Source of the DNA: Streptococcus australis
GTDB taxonomy: Bacteria; Bacillota; Bacilli; Lactobacillales; Streptococcaceae
DNA length: 38,133 nt
Direction of reading: 5' to 3'
Assembly (NCBI RefSeq): GCF_003943615.1
Contig: NZ_RJPZ01000003.1
Span: 1 to 38,133 of the forward strand
A model generated the notes under the pieces. That model was not told where the DNA came from. It saw only the letters and a list, made by a program, of their open reading frames with translations, and did not search any database. Every line of letters starts with the position of its first letter. Within the stretch, counting starts at the first letter, position 1. A program made the position numbers and the translations under genes. This document shows, one piece after another, positions 1-8,620 of this stretch.

Positions 1-388
1 CTGCTATCCCACCCGCAATAGCAATGAGAACATCCCAAATGGTTGGAGAGGTTCGTGCAATCAATTCGCTACTTGCATAAGATAAGGGAGAAATCCAGAA
101 ATATAGAGTCGAGACAAGCAAACTGACCAATACTTGAGTAAATAAAACCCCTAGAGATTGCTTGATTAAACGCGTATCAAAAATAGCTAAACCAAACCCC
201 AGTCCAATAATCGGTGTCATAAGAGGGGAAATCAGCATGGCTCCAATAATAACAGCTGTTGAATTCATATTTAGACCGATAGAGGCAATAAAAATTGCAC
301 ACATCAAAATCGCTGTATCTCTCAATCGAACATGAAGGTCATCGTATAATTTCTCACGGTATTCCCGTGTTGAATAATTGGCAGTCAT
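1..388 (-). CDS. DUF389 (TIGR00341-like) membrane protein, N-terminal part
   Basis: Starts at the ATG at 388 and runs off the left edge after about 129 codons. The visible protein begins [20 protein letters not shown] and then becomes strongly hydrophobic, with segments such as [20 protein letters not shown], which is typical of the DUF389/TIGR00341 family of uncharacterised multi-pass membrane proteins. Its start overlaps the stop of the upstream K+ channel gene in an ATGA (385-388), so the two are probably translationally coupled. Bases 1-135 are nearly identical to 6069-6203, where a truncated second copy lies. The function is unknown; the family assignment rests on sequence pattern only. 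Confidence 0.8.
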   Translation of the reverse strand, partial: MTANYSTREYREKLYDDLHVRLRDTAILMCAIFIASIGLNMNSTAVIIGAMLISPLMTPIIGLGFGLAIFDTRLIKQSLGVLFTQVLVSLLVSTLYFWISPLSYASSELIARTSPTIWDVLIAIAGGIA

Positions 389-708
389 TTGTCCTCTCCT
401 CTTTCCTTATTTAAATCGGTATAATAATTAATAATAACAGCTGATAAACAGCCAAAAAATATGAGCCCATAAATCGTCAAGAAGACACTGGTAATCCTTC
501 CAATCAAGGTCACAGCTAGGAGATCCCCGTAGCCGACAGTCGTCGAAGTCACAAAAGCATACCAAAGACCGTCTCCGTAATTTGTGATAGCAGGTTCAAC
601 TAGGAAAAGCACGCCTCCTGACCCAAAAACAAAGGTCACAAAACTCAGAGCAAACCGAGTAAAACCCGTAACCTGTATAATATGCCATAACATTTTTAAA
701 CGTCTCAT
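385..708 (-). CDS. small two-TM potassium channel
   Basis: A 107-residue protein with two hydrophobic helices (about residues 18-38 and 68-95) flanking a pore loop with the K+ selectivity filter TVGYGD at residues 57-62. This is the Ion_trans_2 fold. There is no C-terminal RCK or cyclic-nucleotide domain, so it is a minimal pore-only channel. A good ribosome site (AAGGAGAAC) precedes the ATG. It lies 13 bases after a small ORF and overlaps the DUF389 gene by 4 bases, so all three are probably one transcript. The pore motif makes the class certain; ion and physiological role are inferred from the family. Confidence 0.88.
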   Translation of the reverse strand: MRRLKMLWHIIQVTGFTRFALSFVTFVFGSGGVLFLVEPAITNYGDGLWYAFVTSTTVGYGDLLAVTLIGRITSVFLTIYGLIFFGCLSAVIINYYTDLNKERGEDK

Positions 709-721
709 TTGTTCTCCTTAT

Positions 722-1066
722 TCATACTAGCTCCTGACCGAGCCGTTTTTTCCAATAATCAAAGTGAAGATAGGACATGATCTCCATCAGAGAAAGATAG
801 ACAAACTGATAGATCTGATTTAAGCTGATTATCAACTGATATTGTTTGAAAAATGACTGGAAGAAAGACCAGATATGACTGTCTTGAATCAGTCCCTTCT
901 TAACATCAGACAGGATATTAGCTAAAGCTCCCAAGGACTGAAACGGTAAATCCTTGACATTTATATAGATCCGGTCCACCACATCATTCAGACTGGTATC
1001 TTGGATGGCATGAAATTCTCCAAAGAGAACTCCTGCCGCTCCAAGAGTAGAAACAAATTCCACCAA
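722..1066 (-). CDS. unrecognised ORF, probably the 3' part of a broken gene
   Basis: A 114-codon frame with only TTG or GTG as possible starts and no ribosome site, beginning inside a TMEM175-like reading frame but in another frame. The product is mostly soluble, with a hydrophobic/aromatic C-terminal half (FFQSFFKQYQLIISLNQIYQ) and a charged end (YWKKRLGQELV). I do not recognise a family. Its stop lies 13 bases before the K+ channel start, so it probably belonged to the same operon. The best reading is the 3' remnant of a gene whose 5' end was replaced by the start of a TMEM175 gene through a deletion. Confidence 0.4.
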   Translation of the reverse strand: MVEFVSTLGAAGVLFGEFHAIQDTSLNDVVDRIYINVKDLPFQSLGALANILSDVKKGLIQDSHIWSFFQSFFKQYQLIISLNQIYQFVYLSLMEIMSYLHFDYWKKRLGQELV

Positions 1067-1290
1067 ATAATTTCTGAGGAAATTTTCTCAACCTTTTCCC
1101 ATAATGTGTTTAGTGCCATCCATAACGATCCCAACCAGAAAAAGGAAAGAAAACAAGCAAAGAAATTTTGCCGTAAATCCCAAAAAGCTTCAAGACTTGG
1201 TGTTGTTGGTTTTTCTAACTCTAAAATCAAGATGGTCATAATAATTGCTAGAACAGCATCTGTCAATACAATTAATCTGTCTTTCTTCAT
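988..1290 (-). pseudogene. TMEM175/DUF1211-type channel, N-terminal fragment
   Basis: The peptide from the ATG at 1290 (MKKDRLIVLTDAVLAIIMTI, then LILELEKPTTPSLEAFWDLR) has the TMEM175 N-terminal helix and following loop of bacterial K+ channels of this family. The family pattern continues to about EIIWWNLFLLL and then breaks into ERQEF...PSKIPV and a stop. Bacterial TMEM175 proteins are around 200 residues; this one is about 100, so more than half is missing. An AAAGGGGAT site precedes the chosen ATG; the upstream in-frame extension to 1356 is unlikely. The break coincides with the start of the overlapping ORF 722-1066, which suggests a deletion fusion. Confidence 0.6.
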
Positions 1291-1578
1291 CGGATTGCAT
1301 CCCCTTTCTTTTTTGTAACATTCTATCTTATCGCATAATATTGGATATTCTTTCATAATCCGACTACAAACAAAAATAAACCAAAAAGTCTGTCCCTATT
1401 ATGCTATATTTAACTCTAGAAGTATTCATCCATCTAATTAATAAATATATCATATTTCACAATAAATGAATACTATCAAAGATTCATCCCCTTTCACTTC
1501 ATCATTTAGTGTTGCTTAGATTTATCAAAAACAACCAAATTTGTATTAATTTCAAGTATCACCTAGTTACAAAAATTT

Positions 1579-1586
1579 GGGGTGAA
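1579..1586 (+). repeat. GGGGTGAA motif next to att copy A
   Basis: A single GGGGTGAA followed by C lies just outside the terminator of att copy A. The same octamer occurs three times directly after the integrase remnant (11726, 11737, 11749). I read these as possible integrase arm-type sites of the same element; this is inference. Confidence 0.35.
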
Positions 1587-1589
1587 CAG

Positions 1590-1624
1590 AAAAAGCATCC
1601 CGTATTTTTGATACGAAATGCTTT
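1590..1624 (-). terminator. terminator belonging to att copy A
   Basis: In the minus direction an AAAGCATTTCGTAT / ATACGGGATGCTTT stem is followed by a T run. It lies about 20 bases after the S9-tail stop codon of copy A, the position expected for an rpsI terminator. An almost identical hairpin accompanies copy B. Confidence 0.75.
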
Positions 1625-1643
1625 CAATAAGTTTAAATAAGTT

Positions 1644-1694
1644 TTAACGTTTACTAAATTGTGATGCTTTACGAGCTTTTTTCAAGCCTGGTTT
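1644..1694 (-). repeat. att-like copy A of the rpsI 3' end
   Basis: This stretch, read on the minus strand, encodes [15 protein letters not shown] and a stop, the exact C-terminus of ribosomal protein S9, without the rest of the gene. Similarity to rpsI ends at about the codons for KPG. It has the same orientation as intact rpsI at 11834 and as copies B (4870) and C (9794). A duplicated 3' gene end in direct orientation is the standard trace of site-specific integration by a tyrosine recombinase into that gene end. Confidence 0.8.
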
Positions 1695-1905
1695 GGAAAG
1701 TATGGATTTCAGTTGGACTAAAAACAGCGTAATATAACGGCTTTTCAGAACTATATCTACTAATTAATTTCATAAAATATGAATCATTATTTTTTAAATA
1801 GGGGAATAGTTTAGGTCTGTAAGAATTAACTTATACACTTACAAGGTTTATTCTGATCGACTTTATAACTGTCTACGAAAAAAAGACAGAAATGAGAGAT
1901 TGAGT

Positions 1906-1980
1906 GTGGGGAAAAAACTATTAGGTGTAGTTTCAATACTTCTACTAATGCTTTTGCTTATATTTAATGCAAGTAAATAG
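1906..1980 (+). CDS. possible 24-residue hydrophobic peptide
   Basis: A GTG-started frame encodes MGKKLLGVVSILLLMLLLIF followed by NASK. It is a lysine-start, single-helix peptide in an otherwise gene-free stretch between att copy A and gshF. There is no convincing ribosome site (TGAGAGATTGAGT upstream). It could be a type I toxin-like peptide, a signal-peptide remnant, or chance. No Rgg-type regulator is nearby to support a pheromone. Confidence 0.2.
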   Translation: MGKKLLGVVSILLLMLLLIFNASK

Positions 1981-2024
1981 TCAATTCGTCTGAGCATTTC
2001 CTTCTCCATCTCCGTAGCAGAAAG

Positions 2025-2052
2025 TTGAGTTTATTTAACAAACTGATAAAAT
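2025..2052 (+). promoter_or_regulatory. promoter of gshF
   Basis: TTGAGT (2025-2030), a 16-base spacer and TAAAAT (2047-2052) precede the gshF ATG by 32 bases. The rest of 1291-2084 holds only att copy A with its terminator and the small hydrophobic frame at 1906. Confidence 0.55.
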
Positions 2053-2084
2053 AATAGAGAAACTAGTTATTTCGAGGCCCAATC

Positions 2085-4331
2085 ATGAACCTATCAAACG
2101 TATTTCAAAAATTATCCCCAAATACTCCCATCTTACAAGCTACCTTTGGTCTGGAGCGCGAATCTCTACGAATCAATACTGAAGGCCGTGTCGCTCAAAC
2201 GCCACACCCTGAAAAATTGGGTTCTCGCAGTTTCCATCCCTATATCCAGACAGATTATAGCGAACCTCAACTAGAGCTCATTACACCGGTAGCACAGTCG
2301 ACCACGGAAGCTCGTCGCTTCCTCGGGGCCATCACCGATGTGGCTATTCGCTCAATGGATAAGTCAGAATATCTTTGGCCTTTATCCATGCCACCTGTGA
2401 TTGTAGAAGAAGAGATTCAGATTGCCCAGTTGGAAAGTGACTACGAGTATCAATACCGAGTTGGTTTGGCAGAACGCTACGGCAAATTGCTCCAGTCCAT
2501 ATCTGGAATTCACTATAATTTTGAACTCGGCAAAGATCTGACCCAGCAGCTCTTTGAAGTCAGTGACTATGACGATTTACTGACCTTCAAGAATGCCCTC
2601 TATCTCAAGTTAGCTCAGAACTTCTTGTGTTATCGCTGGCTCTTGACCTACCTTTACGGAGCAAGCCCGCTAGCAGAAAAAGGGTTTTTGACAGATGAAA
2701 TTGGTTGCGTGCGGTCGATTCGTAACTCCAACTACGGCTATGTCAATGCCCCCGATGTTCACATTTCCTTCTCTTCACTGGAGCAATACGTGACCGACAT
2801 CGAAAACGCTGTTGGATCTGGGCAACTGTCCTCTGAAAAAGAATTTTACTCTGCCATCCGTTTACGCGGTGCTAAGACTAGCCGGGACTTTTTGACTAAG
2901 GGCATCTCCTATCTAGAGTTCCGCAACTTTGACCTCAACCCCTTTGAGCCACTGGCAATCAGCCAAGAAACACTAGACACCACCCACCTCTTTGCACTCG
3001 CACTCTTGTGGCTAGACGACATGGAGCAAGTCGACGAAGAATTGGCAGTAGCTGCTACTCTCAACAACCAAATCGCTCTCAGCCATCCCCACACACCACT
3101 TCCTAAAGAGGCTGACCCTAAACCTATCGTGACAGCCATGAAGGACATCGTCGCTCACTTTGGACTGGATGACTATTATAGCCAGCTTATCACTAAGGTG
3201 GAGGCCTCTCTTCTTGATCCACGTTTGACCCTTTCTGGAAAAATAGCAGAGCAGGTTGAAGAAGGGTCCCTTGAAAAATTTGGCCAACAACAAGGACAAG
3301 CCTTTCATGACTATGCTTGGACAGCACCTTATGCCCTCAAAGGCTATGAAAACATGGAACTCTCCACCCAAATGATTCTCTTTGACGCCATTCAGCTGGG
3401 CTTGAACGTAGAAATTTTAGATGAGGAAGACCAATTTCTCAAACTCTGGCATGGTGACCATGTGGAGTACATTAAAAATAGCAACATGACATCCAAAGAT
3501 AACTACGTAATTCCACTGGCCATGGCTAATAAGGTTGTGACCAAAAAGATTTTGGACAAGGCTGGTTTTCCAGTACCTGCGGGAGCAGAATTTGCTAACA
3601 AGGACGATGCCTTGCGGTACTACGGACAAATAGCCAACTCTGCTATTGTTGTCAAACCCAAATCCACCAACTTCGGTCTGGGCATTTCCATCTTCCAAGA
3701 GTCAACAAGCCTTTCTGGCTATGAAAAAGCCCTAGACATCGCCTTTTCGGAAGATAGCCATGTGCTAGTCGAGGAGTTTGTGGCAGGGACCGAGTACCGT
3801 TTCTTTATCTTGGATGGAAAATGCGAGGCTGTCGTGCTCCGCGTTGCGGCCAATGTCGTAGGCGACGGAAGCTCAAGCATCCGAGAATTAGTCGAAAAGA
3901 AAAACCAAGACCCTCTGCGTGGTCGCGACCATCGCTCACCTCTTGAAATCATCAATCTGGGTGATATTGAATTACTCATGTTGGAACAGCAGGGTTACAC
4001 ACCTGATACAGTCTTGCCTAAAGGTAGCCAAACCTTTCTGCGTGGTAATTCTAATATCTCAACTGGAGGCGACTCCATTGACATGACTGACCAGATGGGC
4101 GAGAGTTACAAACAACTAGCTGCCGATATGGCGACTGCTATGGGGGCTTGGGCCTGTGGAGTCGATTTGATTATCCCAGACTACACCAAGCCTGCTAGTA
4201 AGGAGCTACCAAATTGCACCTGTATCGAACTCAACTTCAATCCTGCCATGTACCTGCACGCCTATACTTACGTAGGGTCAGGACAACGTATCACACCGAA
4301 AATTTTACGGAAGTTGTTTGGAGAGATATGA
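2085..4331 (+). CDS. gshF: bifunctional glutathione synthetase GshF (GshAB)
   Basis: A 748-residue protein, the usual length of streptococcal GshF, which makes glutathione in the cytoplasm in two ATP-dependent steps. Residues 1 to about 440 are a GshA-type glutamate-cysteine ligase (FGLERESLRI near the start; RNSNYGYVNAPDVHISF; YLEFRNFDLNPF). Residues about 480-745 form an ATP-grasp module that adds glycine (VVKPKSTNFGLGISIF, VLVEEFVAGTEYRFFILDGK, CIELNFNPAMYLH). The start ATG follows a weak GAGG site and a good promoter. The gene is intact and alone, lying between att copies A and B, so it appears to be the sole cargo of that segment. GshF is patchily distributed in streptococci, which fits acquisition. 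Confidence 0.95.
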   Translation: MNLSNVFQKLSPNTPILQATFGLERESLRINTEGRVAQTPHPEKLGSRSFHPYIQTDYSEPQLELITPVAQSTTEARRFLGAITDVAIRSMDKSEYLWPLSMPPVIVEEEIQIAQLESDYEYQYRVGLAERYGKLLQSISGIHYNFELGKDLTQQLFEVSDYDDLLTFKNALYLKLAQNFLCYRWLLTYLYGASPLAEKGFLTDEIGCVRSIRNSNYGYVNAPDVHISFSSLEQYVTDIENAVGSGQLSSEKEFYSAIRLRGAKTSRDFLTKGISYLEFRNFDLNPFEPLAISQETLDTTHLFALALLWLDDMEQVDEELAVAATLNNQIALSHPHTPLPKEADPKPIVTAMKDIVAHFGLDDYYSQLITKVEASLLDPRLTLSGKIAEQVEEGSLEKFGQQQGQAFHDYAWTAPYALKGYENMELSTQMILFDAIQLGLNVEILDEEDQFLKLWHGDHVEYIKNSNMTSKDNYVIPLAMANKVVTKKILDKAGFPVPAGAEFANKDDALRYYGQIANSAIVVKPKSTNFGLGISIFQESTSLSGYEKALDIAFSEDSHVLVEEFVAGTEYRFFILDGKCEAVVLRVAANVVGDGSSSIRELVEKKNQDPLRGRDHRSPLEIINLGDIELLMLEQQGYTPDTVLPKGSQTFLRGNSNISTGGDSIDMTDQMGESYKQLAADMATAMGAWACGVDLIIPDYTKPASKELPNCTCIELNFNPAMYLHAYTYVGSGQRITPKILRKLFGEI

Positions 4332-4452
4332 GAATAAGATCAGAGATTTTCTGAGCTTACTTTTTTATATTTGATAAATGGTAAAATATAGTGCAACAAA
4401 AAACTCATAGAGCCCAATCTCGTGTAAACTGTAAGTAACCACACTAAACAGA

Positions 4453-4790
4453 ACACGGGAGAAATCTATAAGCTACTATCATATTACCATAATTGAGCGA
4501 ATTAAGATAGAGACTTACCTAGAATTAGGTCTCAAACCCTGCCAAATAGCTAGAAAATTAGGCGTTCACAAATCAACCTTCTCAAGAGAATTAAGTGTGG
4601 TAATGACACTTACTCTGCACAAGCAGCACAAACACACAATGAACAATTGGCGAAGCAGAAGGGAAGAAAATCGAGTTAGACTCCTGTGAATTGAAGTAGG
4701 AAATTAAAGAGCGATTACAATCTTCATGGTCTCCAGAACAAATTTGTAGTCGTTATCAACTTGAAAATAGGTCCATTGTGTCCTTCAAAA
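4453..4790 (+). pseudogene. IS30-family transposase, N-terminal remnant
   Basis: Joined across frameshifts and two in-frame stops, the frames read YYHITIIERIKIETYLELGL, then KPCQIARKLGVHKSTFSREL, then NDTYSAQAAQTHNEQ and RLQSSWSPEQICSRYQLEN. This is the N-terminal helix-turn-helix and the 'SPEQI' region of IS30-like transposases. The catalytic DDE core is absent. The element is dead and lies just inside att copy B. Confidence 0.75.
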
Positions 4791-4813
4791 TCCAATTTGT
4801 AAAATTAAGCTAG

Positions 4814-4850
4814 AAAAAAAGCATCTCGTATTTTTGATACGAAATGCTTT
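4814..4850 (-). terminator. terminator belonging to att copy B
   Basis: A hairpin nearly identical to the one beside copy A (AAAGCATTTCGTAT paired with ATACGAGATGCTTT, T run in the minus direction), 20 bases past the S9-tail stop. Copies A and B with their terminators are about 92% identical over roughly 108 bases. Confidence 0.75.
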
Positions 4851-4869
4851 TAATAAATGTAAATAAGTT

Positions 4870-4919
4870 TTAACGTTTACTAAATTGTGACGCTTTACGG
4901 GCCTTTTTCAAGCCTGGTT
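4870..4919 (-). repeat. att-like copy B of the rpsI 3' end
   Basis: Minus-strand reading gives [15 protein letters not shown] and stop, the S9 C-terminus, with silent differences from copy A. Same orientation as intact rpsI. Together with copy A it brackets gshF and the IS30 remnant. Confidence 0.8.
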
Positions 4920-5179
4920 GGAAACATTTCTATTTGAATAAGTTTCAAGATGGGCTTAAAATCAATGTTTACCCACGTTTTCAGAAAGAACAATTTCATC
5001 TAATTTGAATATATTTCATTTAAATAGTGTGAACTTTATCCTAAAAATACATGAATTGAGCTGATAAATACTAAAAAGTTCACACCATTAGTTAAATTAT
5101 TTTTTGTTACATACATTTTTTTAGATGATAGACCTCCTAATTTATTTCTTATAGCATTTGAGCAAACCTCCGTTATCAG

Positions 5180-5235
5180 AAAACAACCAGAAAGAAAGAC
5201 CGCAAAATTAATATTTTCTTTCTGGTTGTTTTTTT
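5180..5235. terminator. bidirectional terminator-like hairpin
   Basis: AACAACCAGAAAGAAA pairs with TTTCTTTCTGGTTGTT around a short loop, with a T run on the + strand and an A-rich flank on the other. It could serve the truncated DUF389 copy on the minus strand. Confidence 0.6.
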
Positions 5236-5406
5236 ATAAATTGAATTTGCAGTAAAATACTTTACTCATTTATACTACCCCTAACTTCTATGTACTTTCT
5301 TTCATCTAAAGAAAAATCTCGTATTCATCAATTTTATTTCGTTATAGGTAAGAAAGAAGAACAAACAAGAAAAACACGGCATAAAAACCTATTCAGTTCA
5401 TCGTCC

Positions 5407-6203
5407 TCAATCCTTGTCTGCTTCATTTTCTTTTACGAGATCGTTTTGTGAATCTTTTTCAGAGAGTTTTTGATCGATATACTTGTCAATGTTTTCGTAA
5501 AATTCCTTGGTCGTCTCACTATCTAATTTTGTCGAATTATGGACTTGATTGACTTTCAATTGAACAGATTGAATACCGTAAGAGGCTTGTTTTTGGCGAA
5601 TGGTTTCTAATTCTTCTTCTGAAATTGGATCTCCAACAACCGTCAAGACCAATTCATTATTCCTTGACCTGTAGACTTGATTAATGACTGTATGATTGGC
5701 GAACTCTTTTCCTACAAACTGTTTGATCCCTTCTTTTCGCGCTTGATCTATCGTCAGAGTGACTGCTGAATAACTGGCTGGAAGAACCAATAATACAATC
5801 AAGGATATCAAGCCAATTTTCATTTTAATGTTTAGCTCTTTAAATGAACTTAAAGGAGATTTTCTCATCAAAATTCTTGTTCCAACAATGTTGGTTAGCA
5901 TGATAAAGACACAGTTAATCAAGAAAAGATAGAGAGCCCCAAATAAAAATCGTACATTTCCATTAGCTAAACCATAGCCTGCAGTACAGATAGGTAGCAT
6001 CAAAGCTGTTGCAATGGCTACTCCTGGCACGATATTGTTTGCTTCTTTTTTTCTTGAACCAATGACACCTGCTATCCCACCAGCAATAGCAATGAGAACA
6101 TCCCAAATGGTTGGAGAGGTTCGTGCAATCAACTCGCTACTTGCATAAGATAAGGGAGAAATCCAAAAATACAGAGTCGATACAAGCAAGCAGACCATCT
6201 CTT
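5407..6203 (-). pseudogene. second DUF389 gene copy, 5' end lost
   Basis: Encodes about 265 residues of the C-terminal part of a DUF389 protein: hydrophobic segments ([55 protein letters not shown]) followed by a soluble charged domain ending SQNDLVKENEADKD. Its upstream end joins an ISL3-like transposase remnant at about 6200; the 18 or so codons upstream to 6249 are shadow of that remnant and not original sequence. Bases 6069-6203 match 1-135 with about seven differences, so this is a near-identical paralogue of the gene at the left edge, beheaded by an insertion or deletion. Confidence 0.8.
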
Positions 6204-6464
6204 TGAGCTTATTGAAGAAACAATTTCTTGTGTAAATCCTATTTTTCAAACTGTTTTTAAGACCTTTTTGAAAGATAAGGGCAAGATCATAAATGCACTA
6301 GAACCGCCCTACTCAAACGCAAAACTAGAAGCTACTAATAACCTCATCAAGATCAACAAACGAAATGCTTTTGGCTTCCGGAACTTTAAAACTTCAAAAC
6401 TAGAATCCTCATTGCATTGAACATCAAAAAGGAGAGAACCAATTTGGTCCTCTCCAGGGTATAA
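6199..6464 (+). pseudogene. ISL3-family transposase, C-terminal remnant
   Basis: The + strand reads LFELIEETISCVNPIFQTVF, then EPPYSNAKLEATNNLIKINK, RNAFGFRNF, and after a one-frame shift KTRILIALNIKKERTNLVLS and stop. The 'YSNAKLEATNNLIK' and 'FRNF...RILIALNI' blocks are the C-terminal signature of ISL3-type transposases of streptococci. More than two thirds of the gene is missing. It abuts the truncated DUF389 copy and probably caused its loss. Confidence 0.8.
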
Positions 6465-6484
6465 TTTTCCATCAACCCACTACA

Positions 6485-6498
6485 GTTGACAAAGAGCC
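6485..6498 (+). repeat. probable ISL3 terminal inverted repeat (right end)
   Basis: GTTGACAAAGAGCC, whose complement GGCTCTTTGTCAAC resembles ISL3-family ends, lies 20 bases after the transposase remnant stop. The partner end is absent. Confidence 0.5.
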
Positions 6499-6555
6499 GT
6501 TATTCTCAAATGAGACAACTCCTTTTAGTTTTTATAACCTCAGCTTCTCGGTCTC

Positions 6556-8619
6556 TTACCTACTTTTAATAGAAAGACTACGAAGGACGATTCTTAAAGT
6601 AGTCAGATTGTGCAATATCGAAAGATTAGATGGGCTTAACCAATTTAACAACCCAAATCCAATTAAACTTCCATTTATTACAACTGTTTCTTGAATATTT
6701 CTTTGAATTAATTTCTGCAACGATTCAGATAAAGAATTCAATTCCTCGAAGAAATCTAAACGATTATCTAATAATAAAATATCACTCATCTGCTTAGAAA
6801 TATCAGCACTTTCATTCATCACAACCCCAATATCTGCAAGCGTCAAGGCAGCAGAGTCGTTTAACCCGTCTCCAACCATCAAAATAGTTCGGCCAGCTTT
6901 CTGTAATTCCTGAACCAACTGAAACTTACCATCTGGTTTTAAATCAGTATAAACGTTGTCAAATGGCAGATCTTTAACCAACTCTTCTGTTCTAGCCAAC
7001 GTATCACCAGTTGCCAGAATCAGTTTTTTCCCTTGGCGTTTTAGCTTTTTCAATGCAGCTTTCGCCTCGCTTCTCAAGGGAGTGTGGATACAAAACATCC
7101 CAATTAATTCTTTCTTATAAGCCAAAAACAATAAATTGTAATGAGTCTTATATTGCTCAATCAAGGCCAGCTGCTCAGAACTAATTCTTACCTGTTCGTC
7201 TTGCATTAGTACATAATTTCCAATGACAACCGATTGACCATCAATTTGCGATTTAATCCCTTTGCTTGCAACATACTGAAGCTTGCCATGCATTTCTTCG
7301 TGTTCAATGCCTTCAATTTCAGCTTGTTTAACAATTGCATTGGCAATAGGATGATAGATATGTTCCTCCAAACATGCACTTATTCTTAAAATATCTTTCT
7401 CAGTATAATCTCCGAAAGGAAGAACCTTTTCAACCAAAGGATAACTCGTCGTGATGGTACCCGTTTTATCAAACAAGAAAGTATCCACTTCCAGATATTT
7501 TTCTAATACATCACCATCTTTAATAACCATTTCTCGATTTAGACCTTCCTTTATGGCCGTAAGGTAGGCTACAGGTGTGGATATTTTTAGAGCACATGAA
7601 AAATCCACCAATAAAAAGGAAATGGCTTTTGAAAACGAACCTGTTAACAGATAAGTCAAACCAGCACCTAAGAAGTTATATTTTACAACCTTGTCTGCCA
7701 TCCTAATAAAATGACGTTGTTTTGTCTTCTTACTCTCTTCAGATTTTTTCATCAGATTGATGAGTTGCAAAATACGACTGTTTATCTGATTATCAGTCAC
7801 ACGAATTCTTAACTCTCCTGTTTCCAAAACAGTATTCGCACATACAGAATCTCCCTCTTTCTTTTCAACAGGGAAGCTCTCTCCAGTCAAGGAACTCTCA
7901 TTGACCATGCCTAATCCTGAAACCACTTGGCCGTCAAACAAGATTTCATTCCCTTGGGAGACAACTAATACATCACCTACTTGAACATCAGAACTCTTGA
8001 TGCTGATGACCATGTCTCCCCGCACTAAGAAAACATCACTTTCTTTAGCAAGAAGGCTTTGTTCCAAATCTGTTGCTGTTTTTTTTAAAGACCACTGATC
8101 CAGATGATTACCCAAATCAAGCATAAACATGATGTTGCTAGCTGTCTTGGATTGGTTCATAAACAAGGACAACAAAATGGCCGAACAGTCCAAGACCTCC
8201 ATGGTTAGTTCCTTGCGCGCTAAAGTTTGATAGGCTTCTTTGACATAACCCAAAGCCTGATAACAAGTCCAAATATAACGAATAGGGTAGGGTACAAAAC
8301 TTCGAAACAGCAAACGCTTAATCGCTGCACCCGATACAATTGAATAAGCACTCTCTTCTCTACGAATGGGAAGAGTCATCAAGTCCGAAACTTTCCCCTT
8401 GTCAATTTTTTTTAAAAAGGCCTCTGCATTTTCTAATACAGAGAAGCCTTCTTTCATACGTAGAGTAAAGTGCTGCTGATCCATATAAAACTGAATAGAG
8501 TCGATCCCTTTTTCATCTTTAGCCAAGGAACGAAGATAATCTTGAATATCCAAGGTCAGTGAAAACGAGGACGATAATCGGATATGTTGATATCCTCTGT
8601 GTAGCACTTTAAAAGACAT
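6556..8619 (-). CDS. P1B-type metal-transporting ATPase with FSC membrane motif
   Basis: A 687-residue P-type ATPase exporting (or importing) a metal ion across the cytoplasmic membrane. Visible motifs: TGES 245-248 (actuator), DKTGTIT with phospho-Asp D384, GDGLND 583-588. The transmembrane metal-site motif, normally CPC or SPC, is F340-S341-C342 (VDFSCALKIS), so the conserved proline is serine. The N-terminal 75 residues lack a CxxC site. The ATG at 8619 is preferred over the GTG at 8628: AGGTGA lies 6 bases upstream of it, inside the end of the preceding gene. The start is one base from the stop of the DUF6110-like gene, so the pair is co-translated. The metal cannot be read from sequence; Mn, Fe or Zn are possible. 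Confidence 0.88.
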   Translation of the reverse strand: MSFKVLHRGYQHIRLSSSFSLTLDIQDYLRSLAKDEKGIDSIQFYMDQQHFTLRMKEGFSVLENAEAFLKKIDKGKVSDLMTLPIRREESAYSIVSGAAIKRLLFRSFVPYPIRYIWTCYQALGYVKEAYQTLARKELTMEVLDCSAILLSLFMNQSKTASNIMFMLDLGNHLDQWSLKKTATDLEQSLLAKESDVFLVRGDMVISIKSSDVQVGDVLVVSQGNEILFDGQVVSGLGMVNESSLTGESFPVEKKEGDSVCANTVLETGELRIRVTDNQINSRILQLINLMKKSEESKKTKQRHFIRMADKVVKYNFLGAGLTYLLTGSFSKAISFLLVDFSCALKISTPVAYLTAIKEGLNREMVIKDGDVLEKYLEVDTFLFDKTGTITTSYPLVEKVLPFGDYTEKDILRISACLEEHIYHPIANAIVKQAEIEGIEHEEMHGKLQYVASKGIKSQIDGQSVVIGNYVLMQDEQVRISSEQLALIEQYKTHYNLLFLAYKKELIGMFCIHTPLRSEAKAALKKLKRQGKKLILATGDTLARTEELVKDLPFDNVYTDLKPDGKFQLVQELQKAGRTILMVGDGLNDSAALTLADIGVVMNESADISKQMSDILLLDNRLDFFEELNSLSESLQKLIQRNIQETVVINGSLIGFGLLNWLSPSNLSILHNLTTLRIVLRSLSIKSR

Positions 8620-8620
8620 A

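Larger units (their letters stand above)
4332..5406. other. gene-free stretch with mobile-element debris
   Basis: Contains the IS30-like remnant, terminator and att copy B, then about 500 bases with no coding signal. In the latter, an 11-bp inverted repeat (GTGTGAACTTT at 5027-5037, AAAGTTCACAC at 5075-5085) encloses 37 bases, and a strong hairpin lies at 5180-5235. I see no gene. Confidence 0.5.

Noticed and set aside
2909..3979. Several minus-strand frames inside gshF
   Set aside because: Codon-phase shadows of the real gshF frame; none has a ribosome site or a recognisable motif.
6204..6249. N-terminal codons extending the truncated DUF389 copy
   Set aside because: They are the antisense of the ISL3 transposase remnant, so they are junction artefact.
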